From NCBI RefSeq assembly GCF_937873765.1, contig NZ_CALMZC010000056.1, positions 50,410 to 114,409 on the forward strand: 64,000 bases of DNA, in the 5' to 3' direction. A model generated the notes under the pieces. That model was not told the origin of the DNA and ran no database searches. It saw nothing but the letters and a program-made list of their open reading frames with translations. The position numbers and the translations under genes were made by a program. Below, piece after piece: positions 53,195 through 62,645 of the stretch (position 1 is the first letter of the stretch; each line of letters opens with the position of its first letter). This DNA is from an uncultured Thiothrix sp. Its GTDB lineage: Bacteria; Pseudomonadota; Gammaproteobacteria; Thiotrichales; Thiotrichaceae.

Positions 53195-53275
53195 TTAATC
53201 GAACTTACAGATCAGTAGCAGATGAACTAATGCCAACATTGAGCTAGCATCTGTGAAAATTGAAAAAATGCGACT

Positions 53276-53863
53276 TCAGCGTCGTGTTTCCAAGCCCACT
53301 TCTTTTTTCACTCGCCGATAAATCTGTTTGACAGCGATTTCTAGCCCTACTGAATCTAGTACGAAGCTGTCATCTGCATAATAAGACTCATTCTGCCAGT
53401 TATTGCGGCGTCGAAATACCCGTACATAGGGCGTATCCTGCGATACCACTACATACTCCATCAAGGTAGGGATAGTAATGTAGTTATCGAACTTTTCCTT
53501 CAAATCAGTACGTTGGGTGGAGGGAGAGAGCACTTCGACAATCAGACTAGGGTTATCGCGTATGTACAGATCATCGCCCCTGTTGCCTTCACAAGATGCC
53601 ATAATGTCGGGATAATAGGCAAAGTGCTTGCTCTGATTTTTACCTACCACTTTCATATCAGATTGCCAAGCTCGGCATTCATCAGGCAAGGCATTCTCAA
53701 TGATACCATGGAAAGTAGAAGCCACCGTGTTATGCAACTCACTACCACCCGCCATAGCGTAGACTTGCCCATCCACATATTCGTAGCGTACACCCTCTAC
53801 CTCACGCTCACCTTCAAGATAATCTTCAAATGGTATGAATGCTAGTTGCTGTGCGTGTGTCAT
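53276..53863 (-). CDS. Uma2 family (DUF820) PD-(D/E)XK nuclease-like protein
   Basis: 195 aa. LAFIPFEDYLEGER, YEYVDGQVYAMAGGS, HNTVASTFHGIIENAL, YYPDIMASCEG and PSLIVEVLSPSTQRTDLKEKFDNY fit Uma2. The catalytic Asp (YPD) and Glu-x-Leu (EVL) replace ExK, as is usual in the family. Uma2 proteins are abundant in cyanobacteria and some filamentous bacteria; their role is unknown and possibly linked to mobile DNA. It stands alone with 200 bases of non-coding DNA upstream. Confidence 0.9.
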   Translation of the reverse strand: MTHAQQLAFIPFEDYLEGEREVEGVRYEYVDGQVYAMAGGSELHNTVASTFHGIIENALPDECRAWQSDMKVVGKNQSKHFAYYPDIMASCEGNRGDDLYIRDNPSLIVEVLSPSTQRTDLKEKFDNYITIPTLMEYVVVSQDTPYVRVFRRRNNWQNESYYADDSFVLDSVGLEIAVKQIYRRVKKEVGLETRR

Positions 53864-54079
53864 CTGCTTAGCTCCAAGATTATAACACTAGTACCAGTAT
53901 ATACATAAGAGCAACTTATACCCTACTGGTAGGACGGGTAAGAAGGTCATGCCCTAGTCCTCGACTTACTGGAGCAGGCCGGATGACCCTGAAAATAATA
54001 CACCCTCTTTCCAGAACATAAAATGTGTACCTAATAACTCCTTCGACTCCACTGTGCTTTTGGGTTGGAGGATTACAAA
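53864..54079. other. Non-coding stretch between Uma2 and the GTG-start ORF
   Basis: About 216 bases, AT-rich near the Uma2 start. An imperfect pairing of TACCAGTA (53886) with TACTGGTA is visible, but no gene, terminator or repeat that I can support. Confidence 0.4.
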
Positions 54080-54256
54080 CTACTTAGACCAAATAAAATT
54101 CGGACAATTAGTGGTCATCATCAAGGTTGCTGGCTCTTTAGCCTGCTCTGGCGTTAATAAATAGGCAGCTAACAAGTCTTTAATAGGAAGAACTTGTTGC
54201 TTCAGATAATTTTCGAGATTAATTTCTTGAGCCTTAAAAATCACATTTGTACACAC
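54080..54256 (-). CDS. Short hypothetical ORF or 5'-truncated gene remnant
   Basis: An open frame runs from 54403 to a TAG at 54080 without ATG. Its last 58 codons can start at GTG 54256, which has AAGGA 4 bases upstream. The product (CTNVIFKAQEINLENYLKQQ, LLAAYLLTPEQAKEP, TTNCPNFIWSK) looks protein-like but matches no family I know. The upstream codons (SNWRVHLSLVQKTISNLIEV) also look coding, so it may be a gene that has lost its 5' end at the ilvY boundary. Confidence 0.35.
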   Translation of the reverse strand: MCTNVIFKAQEINLENYLKQQVLPIKDLLAAYLLTPEQAKEPATLMMTTNCPNFIWSK

Positions 54257-54399
54257 TACATCCTTCTGACCCCTACCATTGACTTCTATTAAGTTAGAGA
54301 TAGTTTTTTGTACTAAGCTAAGGTGAACACGCCAGTTTGAACACCGATTAGGAAGAGTGGAGATTATTGAACCATAAAGCCTAGATTTGTAATTTTCAT

Positions 54400-55305
54400 T
54401 TACTCAAAAAAAGCCACTTGGGCACTCTGCCAAAACGCCTGCAATAAAGGATCAGCTAAACGCTCTTGACGTGCACATAAACCAATCCTAAACGGCTCTA
54501 AATCGTTCAACCACGGTAGTATCCGAATAGTTTCTTGGCGGGGGCTGTGTTTGATGACCAACTCAGGTACTACCGCAACACCAAAACCTAGGCTCACCAT
54601 TGCCACTACCGCCTCATGTCCTGCAACTTGTGCATAAATCGGCGGATGCAAATTCAATTGTCTTAAGCGTTGCAAGAAGCGCTCACGTGCTAAACCATGC
54701 TCTGCCAAAATCACGGGAACCTGTGTCCAGTCTAAAACGGTATGCGTCGCTAAAGCCTCTTCCAAACGCTGACTCAAACTGCAATTCATCGTTGGGCCAA
54801 TTAGATAGAGAGGTGACTGTTGCAAAACTAAAAACTGCAATTGACTCGGCAAACTATCTGGCTGAGCCGCAATCGCGCAATCCTCGCTGTTATTCAGCAC
54901 CCGCTCAATCCCATCAGCTTGATCACCCGTGCGCAGTTTTAGCTCCACACCCGGATAACTCGTGCGTAGTACTGGCAGAATTGCACTGAGTAAACTGAAG
55001 CTTGCGGTCACTGAACCATAGACACTTAATTCACCACTAATCGTTTGCGGATCATCACTCAGATCACGCCGTAACTGCTGCCAAGCTTGTACCGTTTGAT
55101 AGGCATATTCGAGAAAATGCCGCCCTGCTGGCGTTAAACGCACTTCGCGGTTATCACGCTCGACCAACCTCTTACCGATTTCAGTTTCTAAACGCTGCAA
55201 CTGCCGACTAATCGCTGAAGGGCTTAAATGACAGGCATTCGCTACTTTGCCAAAGTGCTGAGTACTGGCCAGTTGAATAAACATTTGGCAATCACGAATT
55301 TCCAT
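54400..55305 (-). CDS. ilvY: LysR-type regulator IlvY
   Basis: 301 aa. The helix-turn-helix MEIRDCQMFIQLASTQHFGKVANACHLSPSAISRQLQRLETEIG and RDNREVRLTPAGRHFLEYA match IlvY, which activates ilvC in response to acetolactate or acetohydroxybutyrate. Divergence from ilvC over 122 bases is the classic arrangement. The effector domain is of full length. Confidence 0.93.
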   Translation of the reverse strand: MEIRDCQMFIQLASTQHFGKVANACHLSPSAISRQLQRLETEIGKRLVERDNREVRLTPAGRHFLEYAYQTVQAWQQLRRDLSDDPQTISGELSVYGSVTASFSLLSAILPVLRTSYPGVELKLRTGDQADGIERVLNNSEDCAIAAQPDSLPSQLQFLVLQQSPLYLIGPTMNCSLSQRLEEALATHTVLDWTQVPVILAEHGLARERFLQRLRQLNLHPPIYAQVAGHEAVVAMVSLGFGVAVVPELVIKHSPRQETIRILPWLNDLEPFRIGLCARQERLADPLLQAFWQSAQVAFFE

Positions 55306-55318
55306 AGCGTTTACCTTA

Positions 55319-55333
55319 TTGCTTAAAACGCAA
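55319..55333. promoter_or_regulatory. Candidate IlvY operator
   Basis: TTGC-N7-GCAA (T-N11-A type LysR box) lies in the ilvY-ilvC divergent region, next to the ilvY start. A looser ATTG...CAAT pair lies further toward ilvC. Confidence 0.45.
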
Positions 55334-55427
55334 GATGATATCCCTAATTGATCATTTTACGCAATGCTGAAAATCCCTTACAGTAGCAACCCTAAAATTC
55401 CCTTCTTAAGCTTGTTTGGAGTCCATC

Positions 55428-56906
55428 ATGGGTCAAAATTATTTCAATACGCTGCCATTGCGTGTTCAACTTGAAGAACTTGGCAAATGCCGCTTCATGG
55501 ATCAGTCTGAGTTTGCTGATGGAGTCAATTATATTCGCGATAAGAAAATCGTGATCATTGGTTGCGGCGCACAAGGCTTAAACCAAGGCTTGAACATGCG
55601 TGATAGCGGCTTGAATGTCAGCTACGCCTTACGTGCCGAAGCAATTGCTGAAAAGCGTAAATCTTGGAAAAACGCGACCGAAAATGGCTTCAAAGTAGGC
55701 ACTTATGAAGAGCTGATTCCTAGCGCTGACATCGTCATGAATCTGACTCCCGATAAGCAACATACCTCTGTCATTAATGCAATTATGCCATTAATGAAGC
55801 AAGGTGCTTGTTTAGACTATGCGCACGGTTTCAATTTAGTTGAAGAAGGCATGCAAATTCGCAAAGACTTAACCGTTGTTTTAATGTGCCCGAAATGCCC
55901 CGGCTCTGAAGTCCGTGCTGAATATGTCCGTGGTTTCGGCGTGCCCACTCTGATCGCAGTGCATCGTGAAAATGATCCGAATGGTGATGGCTTAAAAATC
56001 GCTAAAGCTTTAGCTTCTGCAACCGGCGGTGATCGTGCAGGCGTATTGGAGTCTTCACCGATTGCAGAAGTTAAATCGGATTTGATGGGCGAGCAAACCA
56101 TTCTCTGCGGTATGCTGCAAACGGGCGCTATCCTTTGCTACGATAAAATGGTTGAAGAAGGTTTAGAGCCAGCATGGGCGGCCAAATTTATGCAATTTGG
56201 TTGGGAAACCGTCACAGAAGCCCTCAAGCACGGTGGTATTACCAATATGATGGATCGCTTAAGCAATCCAGCTAAAATTCGTGCGTTTGAACTGTCCGAA
56301 GAATTGAAACAAATCCTGCGCCCACTGTTCCAAAAGCATCAAGACGACATTATGTCTGGCAAATTCTCTAGCACGATGATGGCAGACTGGGCCAACGATG
56401 ATAAAGATTTACACCGTTGGCGCGCTGCCACCGCAGAAACTGCATTTGAAAAGCAAGCGATCACCGATCAAGCCATCAGCGAGCAAGAATACTTCGATAA
56501 GGGTATTTTGTTAGTAGCGATGGTACGTGCTGGGGTTGAGCTCGCTTATGAAACGATGGTGGAAGCAGGCATTATTGAAGAATCCGCTTACTACGAATCG
56601 CTACATGAAACACCACTAATCGCAAATACAATTGCGCGTAAAAAACTGTACGAAATGAACGTCGTTATTTCGGATACGGCTGAATATGGCTGTTATTTAT
56701 TCGACCAAGCAGCACGTCCATTATTAATTGAGAAATTCATGCCGAAGATTAAATCCGATGTGATTGGTCGTGGTTTGACTTTGAAAGATAACGGCGTCGA
56801 TAATCGTCAGTTAGTGCATATTAACGCTGAAATTTGCAATCACTCCGTTGAGATTGTGGGCGAAGAACTGCGTTCTTATATGACGGCGATGAAGAAAATT
56901 GTTTAA
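55428..56906 (+). CDS. ilvC: Ketol-acid reductoisomerase, long class II form
   Basis: 492 aa from ATG 55428 (GGAG 7 bases upstream), as in E. coli (491). It converts 2-acetolactate to dihydroxyisovalerate in valine and isoleucine synthesis using NADPH and Mg2+. The Rossmann motif [27 protein letters not shown], the duplicated C-terminal KARI domains ([17 protein letters not shown], and [35 protein letters not shown]) and the Asp/Glu metal ligands are clear. It is regulated by divergent IlvY. Confidence 0.97.
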   Translation: MGQNYFNTLPLRVQLEELGKCRFMDQSEFADGVNYIRDKKIVIIGCGAQGLNQGLNMRDSGLNVSYALRAEAIAEKRKSWKNATENGFKVGTYEELIPSADIVMNLTPDKQHTSVINAIMPLMKQGACLDYAHGFNLVEEGMQIRKDLTVVLMCPKCPGSEVRAEYVRGFGVPTLIAVHRENDPNGDGLKIAKALASATGGDRAGVLESSPIAEVKSDLMGEQTILCGMLQTGAILCYDKMVEEGLEPAWAAKFMQFGWETVTEALKHGGITNMMDRLSNPAKIRAFELSEELKQILRPLFQKHQDDIMSGKFSSTMMADWANDDKDLHRWRAATAETAFEKQAITDQAISEQEYFDKGILLVAMVRAGVELAYETMVEAGIIEESAYYESLHETPLIANTIARKKLYEMNVVISDTAEYGCYLFDQAARPLLIEKFMPKIKSDVIGRGLTLKDNGVDNRQLVHINAEICNHSVEIVGEELRSYMTAMKKIV

Positions 56907-56925
56907 GCTGGCTTAGCTTAGCCAT

Positions 56926-56961
56926 AGAAGCTCTTGCAACATAGTAGGGGCTTCTTTTTTT
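56926..56961 (+). terminator. ilvC rho-independent terminator
   Basis: AGAAGCTC and GGGCTTCT pair over 8 bases with one G-U, loop about 14, followed by a run of seven T, 20 bases after the ilvC stop. Confidence 0.8.
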
Positions 56962-57057
56962 AGTTTTACATAAGGATTATTTGGACTAACTTTTAATCAA
57001 TTTTAGCCGAATTTAGACTAAATCAATTATTTTAACCTTTGGGAATCGTAATAATCC

Positions 57058-57090
57058 TTGCAAATTATCATTGAAAATGATAATTTGCAA
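57058..57090. promoter_or_regulatory. 15-bp perfect hairpin at the DUF4143 ATPase start
   Basis: TTGCAAATTATCATT-GAA-AATGATAATTTGCAA ends 2 bases before ATG 57093. In RNA it would leave no room for a free ribosome site; in DNA it is a long palindromic operator. Its AATGATAAT core is AT-rich and resembles half sites of Fur-like boxes (GATAATGATAATCATTATC), but the match is partial. Confidence 0.65.
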
Positions 57091-57092
57091 GT

Positions 57093-58262
57093 ATGATTGA
57101 ACGAACCCTTATGCCACATCTGCTCGAAGCACTACAAAATCAACCGGCTGTAGTATTGTTAGGCGCTCGCCAAGTAGGGAAAACCACCTTAGCGCATCAA
57201 CTTCTCTCCACCCATCAAGCTATCTATCTTGATTTGGAGGACTATGTGCAACGTGAAGGTGTGATGCAAAACCCTAAACTCTTTTGCGAACAACATAAAC
57301 ATGAGCTGGTCATCTTTGATGAAATTCAAAATACACCCGCCTTGTTTCCGGTACTACGCGGAATCATTGATCAGCGTCGTCGTGAAGGACGCGATTCGGG
57401 GCAATTTTTACTACTCGGTTCTGCTTCGATTGAGCTGATGAAACAGGCTGGAGAAAGCCTTGCCGGACGTGTCGCTTATCTTGACCTCACCACACTGAAT
57501 GCGCTGGAAGTAGGCAAACTCCAGATTGAAACCCTCTGGACTCGGGGCGGTTTTCCACAAAGTTATCTGGCACATTCTGATGAAGATAGTTTTCGCAAAC
57601 GCAAATATTTGCTTCGTAGTTATTTAGAAAAAGATATTCCTTTCTTTGATCGCTCGGTTCCCCAAGAAACTATGCAGCGCTTATGGTTGATGCTGGCACA
57701 CTTGCAAGGCCAGCCTTTTAATGCCAGCCATATTGCCAATAATTTAGGTTTAGACTATCGAAAAGTCATTGCTTATACGGATTTACTGGTTGATTTAATG
57801 CTAGTTCGGCGTTTACAGCCTTTTCATATTAATATTGGCAAACGCTTAGTCAAAACACCGTTATTATACATCCGAGATAGCGGTTTATTACATGCTTTAC
57901 TAACACTTCCCACTTGGGACTCTTTGATTACGCACCCTATTGCGGGTGCAAGTTGGGAAGGCTTTGTGATCGAAAATTTATTAGCTATTTTACCGGACGA
58001 AGTTATACCCTATTTTTACCGTACCAGCAGTGGGGCGGAAATGGATTTAGTTTTGCTTTATCCCGATCAAAGTAAACTAGCGATAGAAATCAAACGCAAC
58101 CCACGCCCCAAACTCAGTAAAGGCTTCTACAGCGCCCAAGCTGACTTACAAGCAAGGCATAGTTATATAGTCACTCCGGAGGAAATCTCGTTTCCTATCA
58201 ACGAGCAAACGACACAAATAGGTTTGTATGGTTTGATGGAGAAATTGAAAGTCCCGAATTAA
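57093..58262 (+). CDS. AAA ATPase with DUF4143 domain
   Basis: 389 aa. N-terminal AAA with Walker A LLGARQVGKTT (about 22-32) and Walker B HELVIFDEIQNTPALFPVLRGIID; the sensor QFLLLGSAS follows. The DUF4143 part has SYLEKDIPFFD and, near the C terminus, a nuclease-like YFYRTSSGAEMDLVL...LAIEIKRNPRPKLSKGF (PD-(D/E)XK pattern). These cytoplasmic proteins are common accessory genes of unknown role and often lie near toxin-antitoxin loci. It stands alone, convergent with ribE by 17 bases, with the long palindrome directly before the ATG and no Shine-Dalgarno sequence. Confidence 0.88.
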   Translation: MIERTLMPHLLEALQNQPAVVLLGARQVGKTTLAHQLLSTHQAIYLDLEDYVQREGVMQNPKLFCEQHKHELVIFDEIQNTPALFPVLRGIIDQRRREGRDSGQFLLLGSASIELMKQAGESLAGRVAYLDLTTLNALEVGKLQIETLWTRGGFPQSYLAHSDEDSFRKRKYLLRSYLEKDIPFFDRSVPQETMQRLWLMLAHLQGQPFNASHIANNLGLDYRKVIAYTDLLVDLMLVRRLQPFHINIGKRLVKTPLLYIRDSGLLHALLTLPTWDSLITHPIAGASWEGFVIENLLAILPDEVIPYFYRTSSGAEMDLVLLYPDQSKLAIEIKRNPRPKLSKGFYSAQADLQARHSYIVTPEEISFPINEQTTQIGLYGLMEKLKVPN

Positions 58263-58279
58263 ATGCTGAGTTAAACGAC

Positions 58280-58939
58280 TCACCGCAAAAACCCATGCTC
58301 CGCCAAAAAGGCTTCAGTAATCCCACCGGCATTCATTTCTGCAGCCTTATCCCCCAACAATAAACGCTCTAAATAGCGCGCCACCACATCCACTTCTAAA
58401 TTAACTTTAGAACCAGCACGATAACCCGACATAATCGTTTCTTGCAGAGTATGCGGAACAATATTCAACTCAAAAAAAGCACCCTCCACTTTATTCACAG
58501 TCAAGCTCGTTCCATCGACACAAATCGAGCCTTTAGCTGCAATGTATTTAGCTAAACTATCCGGGGCTTTTAAACGAAAACGCACTGAACGGGCATCATC
58601 ATAGCGGCTCACGACTTCGCCTAAACCATCCACATGGCCACTGACTAAATGTCCACCTAAGCGGGTACTTAAAGTTAAAGCTTTTTCTAAATTGACATTA
58701 GAACCAAGATTTAATTGCCCAATACTAGTGAGTGATAAAGTTTCGCGAGACACATCAGCACTAAAACTGGAGGCGTCTAAAACCACCGCTGTTAAGCAAA
58801 CACCATTCACTGCAATGCTATCCCCCAATTGCACATCACCCATATCAAGCTTACCGGTCGCAATCGTTAAGCGTAGATCGCCACCGACCGTCTGCATTGC
58901 TCGAATCGTACCCATTGCTTGAATAATGCCTGTGAACAC
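58280..58939 (-). CDS. ribE: Riboflavin synthase alpha chain
   Basis: 219 aa from GTG 58939 (MFTGIIQAMGTIR once formyl-Met is placed), with AGGAG 7 bases upstream. It dismutates 6,7-dimethyl-8-ribityllumazine to riboflavin. Two lumazine-binding barrels each contain GDSIAVNGVCLT and KGSICVDGTSLTVNKV-type motifs. The longer frame from 58987 lies inside ribD and lacks conservation. It follows ribD by 10 bases. Confidence 0.96.
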   Translation of the reverse strand: MFTGIIQAMGTIRAMQTVGGDLRLTIATGKLDMGDVQLGDSIAVNGVCLTAVVLDASSFSADVSRETLSLTSIGQLNLGSNVNLEKALTLSTRLGGHLVSGHVDGLGEVVSRYDDARSVRFRLKAPDSLAKYIAAKGSICVDGTSLTVNKVEGAFFELNIVPHTLQETIMSGYRAGSKVNLEVDVVARYLERLLLGDKAAEMNAGGITEAFLAEHGFLR

Positions 58940-58949
58940 TACCCTACTC

Positions 58950-60056
58950 CTACTTAAAATCAGCCAAAATTCGCCAGTCTTGTCCAACTACTCGAATATC
59001 TCGAATACTTAACGCATAGCGCTCTGCCATCGTTATCAGTGGCAAATTAAATAAAGGTCGTGCCGCTGAACCCATTAAATGCGGAGCCATATACAAAACT
59101 AGCTCATCCGCTAAACCTTGCTCAATAAACTGACCGCTTAAAGTCGCACCCGCCTCTACATGCACTTCATTAATACCATCGACCTTTAAAGCCTTCAGCA
59201 CTTCAGTTAAATCTAGGCGATTGCCTGTGAATTGCCTCACTTGTATGCCCAAATTTTGTAGCAGAGTGATTTTTGCCTCGTCAGTGCTACAGGTATAGAT
59301 CAGCACTTGACCCGCCGTTTCTAATAAAGGAGCTTCTAGCGGAAAACGTAACTTAGAATCTAAAACCACTCGGACAGGTTGACGCACTTCACCACTAATC
59401 CCTAGTTCTTGTGCAGTCAAGCGTACATTGAGCTTGGGTTGATCCATCAACACCGTATCAATCCCAGTGAGTACCGCTCCCGCTTGCGCCCGCCAGAACT
59501 GCACATCGCGCCGCGCAGCTTCCCCGGTGATCCACACACTTTCTCCCGATGCCATTGCCGTGCGTCCATCGAGACTCATCGCCATTTTAATCCGTACAAA
59601 CGGACGCTGACGCTCCATCAGACTCATGAAGCCCGGATTTAAAGCGCGTGCTTCTACGGCTAATAGACCTGAAGCCGTTTCAATACCGACAGATTGTAAA
59701 CGCTGCAAGCCTTGACCGGCTACTAGGGGGTTAGGATCGACCATCGCAGCAATCACTTTAGCGACTTTAGCTGCTACTAACGCTTCAGCGCAGGGGGGTG
59801 TACGCCCATAATGGGCACAAGGCTCTAAACTGACATAAGCAGTTGCACCCTGTGCTCGCCCTTCGGCTGCTCGCAAGGCAAATACTTCCGCATGCGGCTG
59901 ACCTGCTCGTTCATGCCAACCCTCACCAACTATTTGCCCGTCTCGTACTAGCACACAACCCACTCGCGGATTCGGATGCGTGGTATACAAGCCATAACGT
60001 GCTAATTGCAGAGCACGCGCCATATAAGCATGATCTTCAGGAGTAAACACTGACAT
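58950..60056 (-). CDS. ribD: Bifunctional riboflavin deaminase-reductase
   Basis: 368 aa. The N-terminal cytidine-deaminase-like domain has the zinc motifs HAEVFALRAAEG and PCAHYGRTPPCAEAL. The C-terminal pyrimidine reductase (from about 150) has VRIKMAMSLDGRTAMASGES and VHVEAGATLSGQFIEQGLADEL. It performs the second and third steps of riboflavin synthesis. Third gene of glyA-nrdR-ribD-ribE. Confidence 0.96.
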   Translation of the reverse strand: MSVFTPEDHAYMARALQLARYGLYTTHPNPRVGCVLVRDGQIVGEGWHERAGQPHAEVFALRAAEGRAQGATAYVSLEPCAHYGRTPPCAEALVAAKVAKVIAAMVDPNPLVAGQGLQRLQSVGIETASGLLAVEARALNPGFMSLMERQRPFVRIKMAMSLDGRTAMASGESVWITGEAARRDVQFWRAQAGAVLTGIDTVLMDQPKLNVRLTAQELGISGEVRQPVRVVLDSKLRFPLEAPLLETAGQVLIYTCSTDEAKITLLQNLGIQVRQFTGNRLDLTEVLKALKVDGINEVHVEAGATLSGQFIEQGLADELVLYMAPHLMGSAARPLFNLPLITMAERYALSIRDIRVVGQDWRILADFK

Positions 60057-60064
60057 GGAAGGGA

Positions 60065-60556
60065 TTAATCTAAGCGATCCGTTGAGGACTTATATTCATC
60101 AGGATGCTCACGCTCCATCCGATCAATCATATTACGAAACTCAGCCATACTGCTAAAGCGTTGATAAACAGAAGCAAAACGAATATAGGCGACTTCGTCC
60201 AAATGCTTTAACTCCGCCAGCACCAACTCGCCAATCTGAGCGGAGGAGACTTCACGTTCCCCACTCATCAATACCTTTTTGCGGATACGGCTAATCGCAG
60301 CTTCAGCTTGATCAATTGTCACAGGACGCTTTTCCAAAGCACGCATAATGCCCGCACGGAGCTTTTCATCATGAAAAGGCTCTCGTGCAGCATTCGATTT
60401 AATCACACGTGGCATAGTTAATTCAGCTAGCTCATAGGTGGTAAAGCGCTCTTCACAAGCTGAACACTTGCGCCGCCGCCTCACTTGCTCACCCTCGCTG
60501 GCTAGCCTCGAATCAATCACGCGCGTGTCTTCCGCGCCACAAAATGGGCAACGCAT
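60065..60556 (-). CDS. nrdR: Ribonucleotide reductase repressor NrdR
   Basis: 163 aa. A zinc ribbon ([35 protein letters not shown]) precedes an ATP-cone (about 49-139: [31 protein letters not shown]). It represses nrd genes when (d)ATP-bound. Between glyA (1 base) and ribD (8 bases), the standard gammaproteobacterial order. Confidence 0.97.
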   Translation of the reverse strand: MRCPFCGAEDTRVIDSRLASEGEQVRRRRKCSACEERFTTYELAELTMPRVIKSNAAREPFHDEKLRAGIMRALEKRPVTIDQAEAAISRIRKKVLMSGEREVSSAQIGELVLAELKHLDEVAYIRFASVYQRFSSMAEFRNMIDRMEREHPDEYKSSTDRLD

Positions 60557-60557
60557 G

Positions 60558-61811
60558 TTAGTCCGCGTATACAGGGAAGCGTTTGCAGATAGCTAGCACT
60601 TCTTTTTTCACCCACTCGGTGGTAGCAGAGTCATTGATATTATCTAAGACATCTGCAATCCAGTGGGCTAGTTGCTCGACTTCAGCTTCTTTAAAACCAC
60701 GGGTGGTAATCGCCGGTGTACCGACGCGAATCCCGCTAGTAACAAAAGGAGATTGCGGGTCATTCGGCACTGAATTTTTATTCACCGTAATATTTGCTGC
60801 CCCTAAAGCAGCATCGGCAGCTTTACCCGTCAAACCTTTCGCGATCAGATCAACCAGCATTAAGTGATTATCCGTGCCGCCCGAAACAATATTATAGCCA
60901 CGGCTAATCAAGGTTGCCGCCATCACTTTGGCATTTTTTACCACTTGCTGTTGATAAGCGGTGAACTCTGGCTCTAAGGCTTCTTTGAAGGCAACTGCTT
61001 TAGCAGCAATTACATGCATCAGCGGGCCACCTTGAATGCCAGGGAAAACTAAAGAATTAAATTTCTTTTCAAGGTCAGGATTCGCTTTCGCTAAAATAAT
61101 GCCACCACGGGGGCCACGTAAAGTTTTGTGCGTGGTTGAGGTAGTTACATCAGCGATTTGTACGGGGCTTGGATAAGCACCAGCAGCCACTAAACCTGCT
61201 ACATGCGCCATATCGACCATTAAATAAGCGCCTACTTTATCGGCAATCTCACGAAACTTTTGCCAATCAATCACGCGTGAATAAGCGGAAAAACCTGCAA
61301 CAATCATTTTTGGCTGATGCTCAACCGCTAAACGCTCAACTTCAGCATAATCAATATAACCCTCTGAAGTAATGCCATATTGCACCGCATTATAGATGCG
61401 CCCAGAGAAGTTCACTTTTGCCCCATGCGTTAAGTGACCACCATGAGCTAAGCTCATCCCTAAGACCGTATCACCCGGATTGAGTAAAGCCATATACACA
61501 GCCGCATTCGCTTGTGAACCTGAATGAGGCTGCACATTTGCATAATCAGCACCAAATAATTTTTTAACGCGATCGATGGCTAATTGCTCAGCAACATCCA
61601 CATACTCACAACCACCGTAGTAGCGCTTTGCTGGATAGCCTTCAGCATATTTATTGGTTAAAACTGAACCTTGTGCCTCTAACACCCGCGGGCTAGCATA
61701 GTTCTCGGAGGCGATTAATTCGATATGCTCTTCTTGACGTTGAGTTTCGGCGGCCATCGCTTGCGCTAGCTCTTGGTCGTAGCTGGCAATGGTCATAGAT
61801 TTGGTAAACAT
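60558..61811 (-). CDS. glyA: Serine hydroxymethyltransferase
   Basis: 417 aa from ATG 61811, GGAG 11 bases upstream (TTG 61820 is too close to it). PLP enzyme interconverting serine and glycine with THF. Conserved: [44 protein letters not shown] and the PLP-Lys in [15 protein letters not shown]. First gene of the glyA-nrdR-ribD-ribE operon. Confidence 0.98.
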   Translation of the reverse strand: MFTKSMTIASYDQELAQAMAAETQRQEEHIELIASENYASPRVLEAQGSVLTNKYAEGYPAKRYYGGCEYVDVAEQLAIDRVKKLFGADYANVQPHSGSQANAAVYMALLNPGDTVLGMSLAHGGHLTHGAKVNFSGRIYNAVQYGITSEGYIDYAEVERLAVEHQPKMIVAGFSAYSRVIDWQKFREIADKVGAYLMVDMAHVAGLVAAGAYPSPVQIADVTTSTTHKTLRGPRGGIILAKANPDLEKKFNSLVFPGIQGGPLMHVIAAKAVAFKEALEPEFTAYQQQVVKNAKVMAATLISRGYNIVSGGTDNHLMLVDLIAKGLTGKAADAALGAANITVNKNSVPNDPQSPFVTSGIRVGTPAITTRGFKEAEVEQLAHWIADVLDNINDSATTEWVKKEVLAICKRFPVYAD

Positions 61812-61917
61812 GCTAATCAAGTCTCCTGCACATTATTGAGTGGTGATAGCGGCGTATCATAACAACAATTAACAACTTGACCTATGCTGTTCAGCTTAGA
61901 AAAACTAAATCTCGGCA

Positions 61918-61941
61918 CAGACTCTAAACTATCAGAGTCTG
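61918..61941 (-). terminator. Hairpin between the META gene and glyA
   Basis: CAGACTCT and AGAGTCTG (8 bp, loop of 8) lie just after the META gene stop. There is no clear T-run, so termination is only likely. Confidence 0.45.
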
Positions 61942-61962
61942 CTTTAGCCTTACGAACTACTA

Positions 61963-62514
61963 TCAAGCTGCCGGCGGAGTAGCCCGTGAACCATAAACTT
62001 TGCCGCACACCAGCGAGGGCTTCCCATTGAAATCATGAAACTGCAAGGTCGAACCTAGTTGTTGCACACTACCTGCACGCCCTAAAACGCGCAAATATCG
62101 CCCTTCCCAACTCCCTGCATCAATTGTTGGCTCACCCGGAGCAGGGCGAATTACTTCACACGGTTTGTCTCCACGATTAATACCAACCACTTTGAAACCA
62201 CGATTGCCTACTTGCACAAAATTAGCCGTGTAATTATTACAGCCGCCTATACCTACCATCGCTGTCTGCTCAACCAACATGGTCATACGTAACTCTTTAG
62301 GTACTGCATTACCGTAAATAGACATGACAAACCAACGGCTTCCTAATAAGGAAGGACCACCACTATTTAATGGGCAAGCTCCCGGCGGCAAACTAGCAGA
62401 TGGAACCGGTGTATCTGCAGCTAAAACCTGACTAGCCCATAGCGCTGCAGGTAGAATTAAAAAGGCTCTGCGCGTTAATTGTACAGAGTTCAAATGGAAG
62501 ACCTCGCTATTCAT
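61963..62514 (-). CDS. Exported META-domain protein, Tat-like signal
   Basis: 183 aa. The N terminus LTRRAFLILPAALWASQVLA carries a twin Arg (TRRAFL) and a hydrophobic stretch with an Ala-rich end, consistent with Tat or Sec export. The META/DUF306 domain follows: GSRWFVMSIYGNAVPKELRMTM, MVGIGGCNNYTANFVQV. The GGCNNY motif is typical. META proteins such as HslJ act at the envelope in heat and antibiotic stress; the exact role is unknown. It lies alone between ampD and glyA. Confidence 0.82.
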   Translation of the reverse strand: MNSEVFHLNSVQLTRRAFLILPAALWASQVLAADTPVPSASLPPGACPLNSGGPSLLGSRWFVMSIYGNAVPKELRMTMLVEQTAMVGIGGCNNYTANFVQVGNRGFKVVGINRGDKPCEVIRPAPGEPTIDAGSWEGRYLRVLGRAGSVQQLGSTLQFHDFNGKPSLVCGKVYGSRATPPAA

Positions 62515-62645
62515 AGTTCCCTCTCTTAGGCACTTCTTAAGTTATGAACGCCAAGCAATAAAATAAGCTGGCGACAGCTTAAGTATAGGCAAAGAAACAA
62601 CAACTCACTGAAATTTTGACTGATATATAGCCAAATATTAGCATT

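Noticed and set aside
57058..57090. Fur box as a firm call
   Set aside because: Only part of the GATAATGATAATCATTATC consensus is matched, and the product has no iron link.
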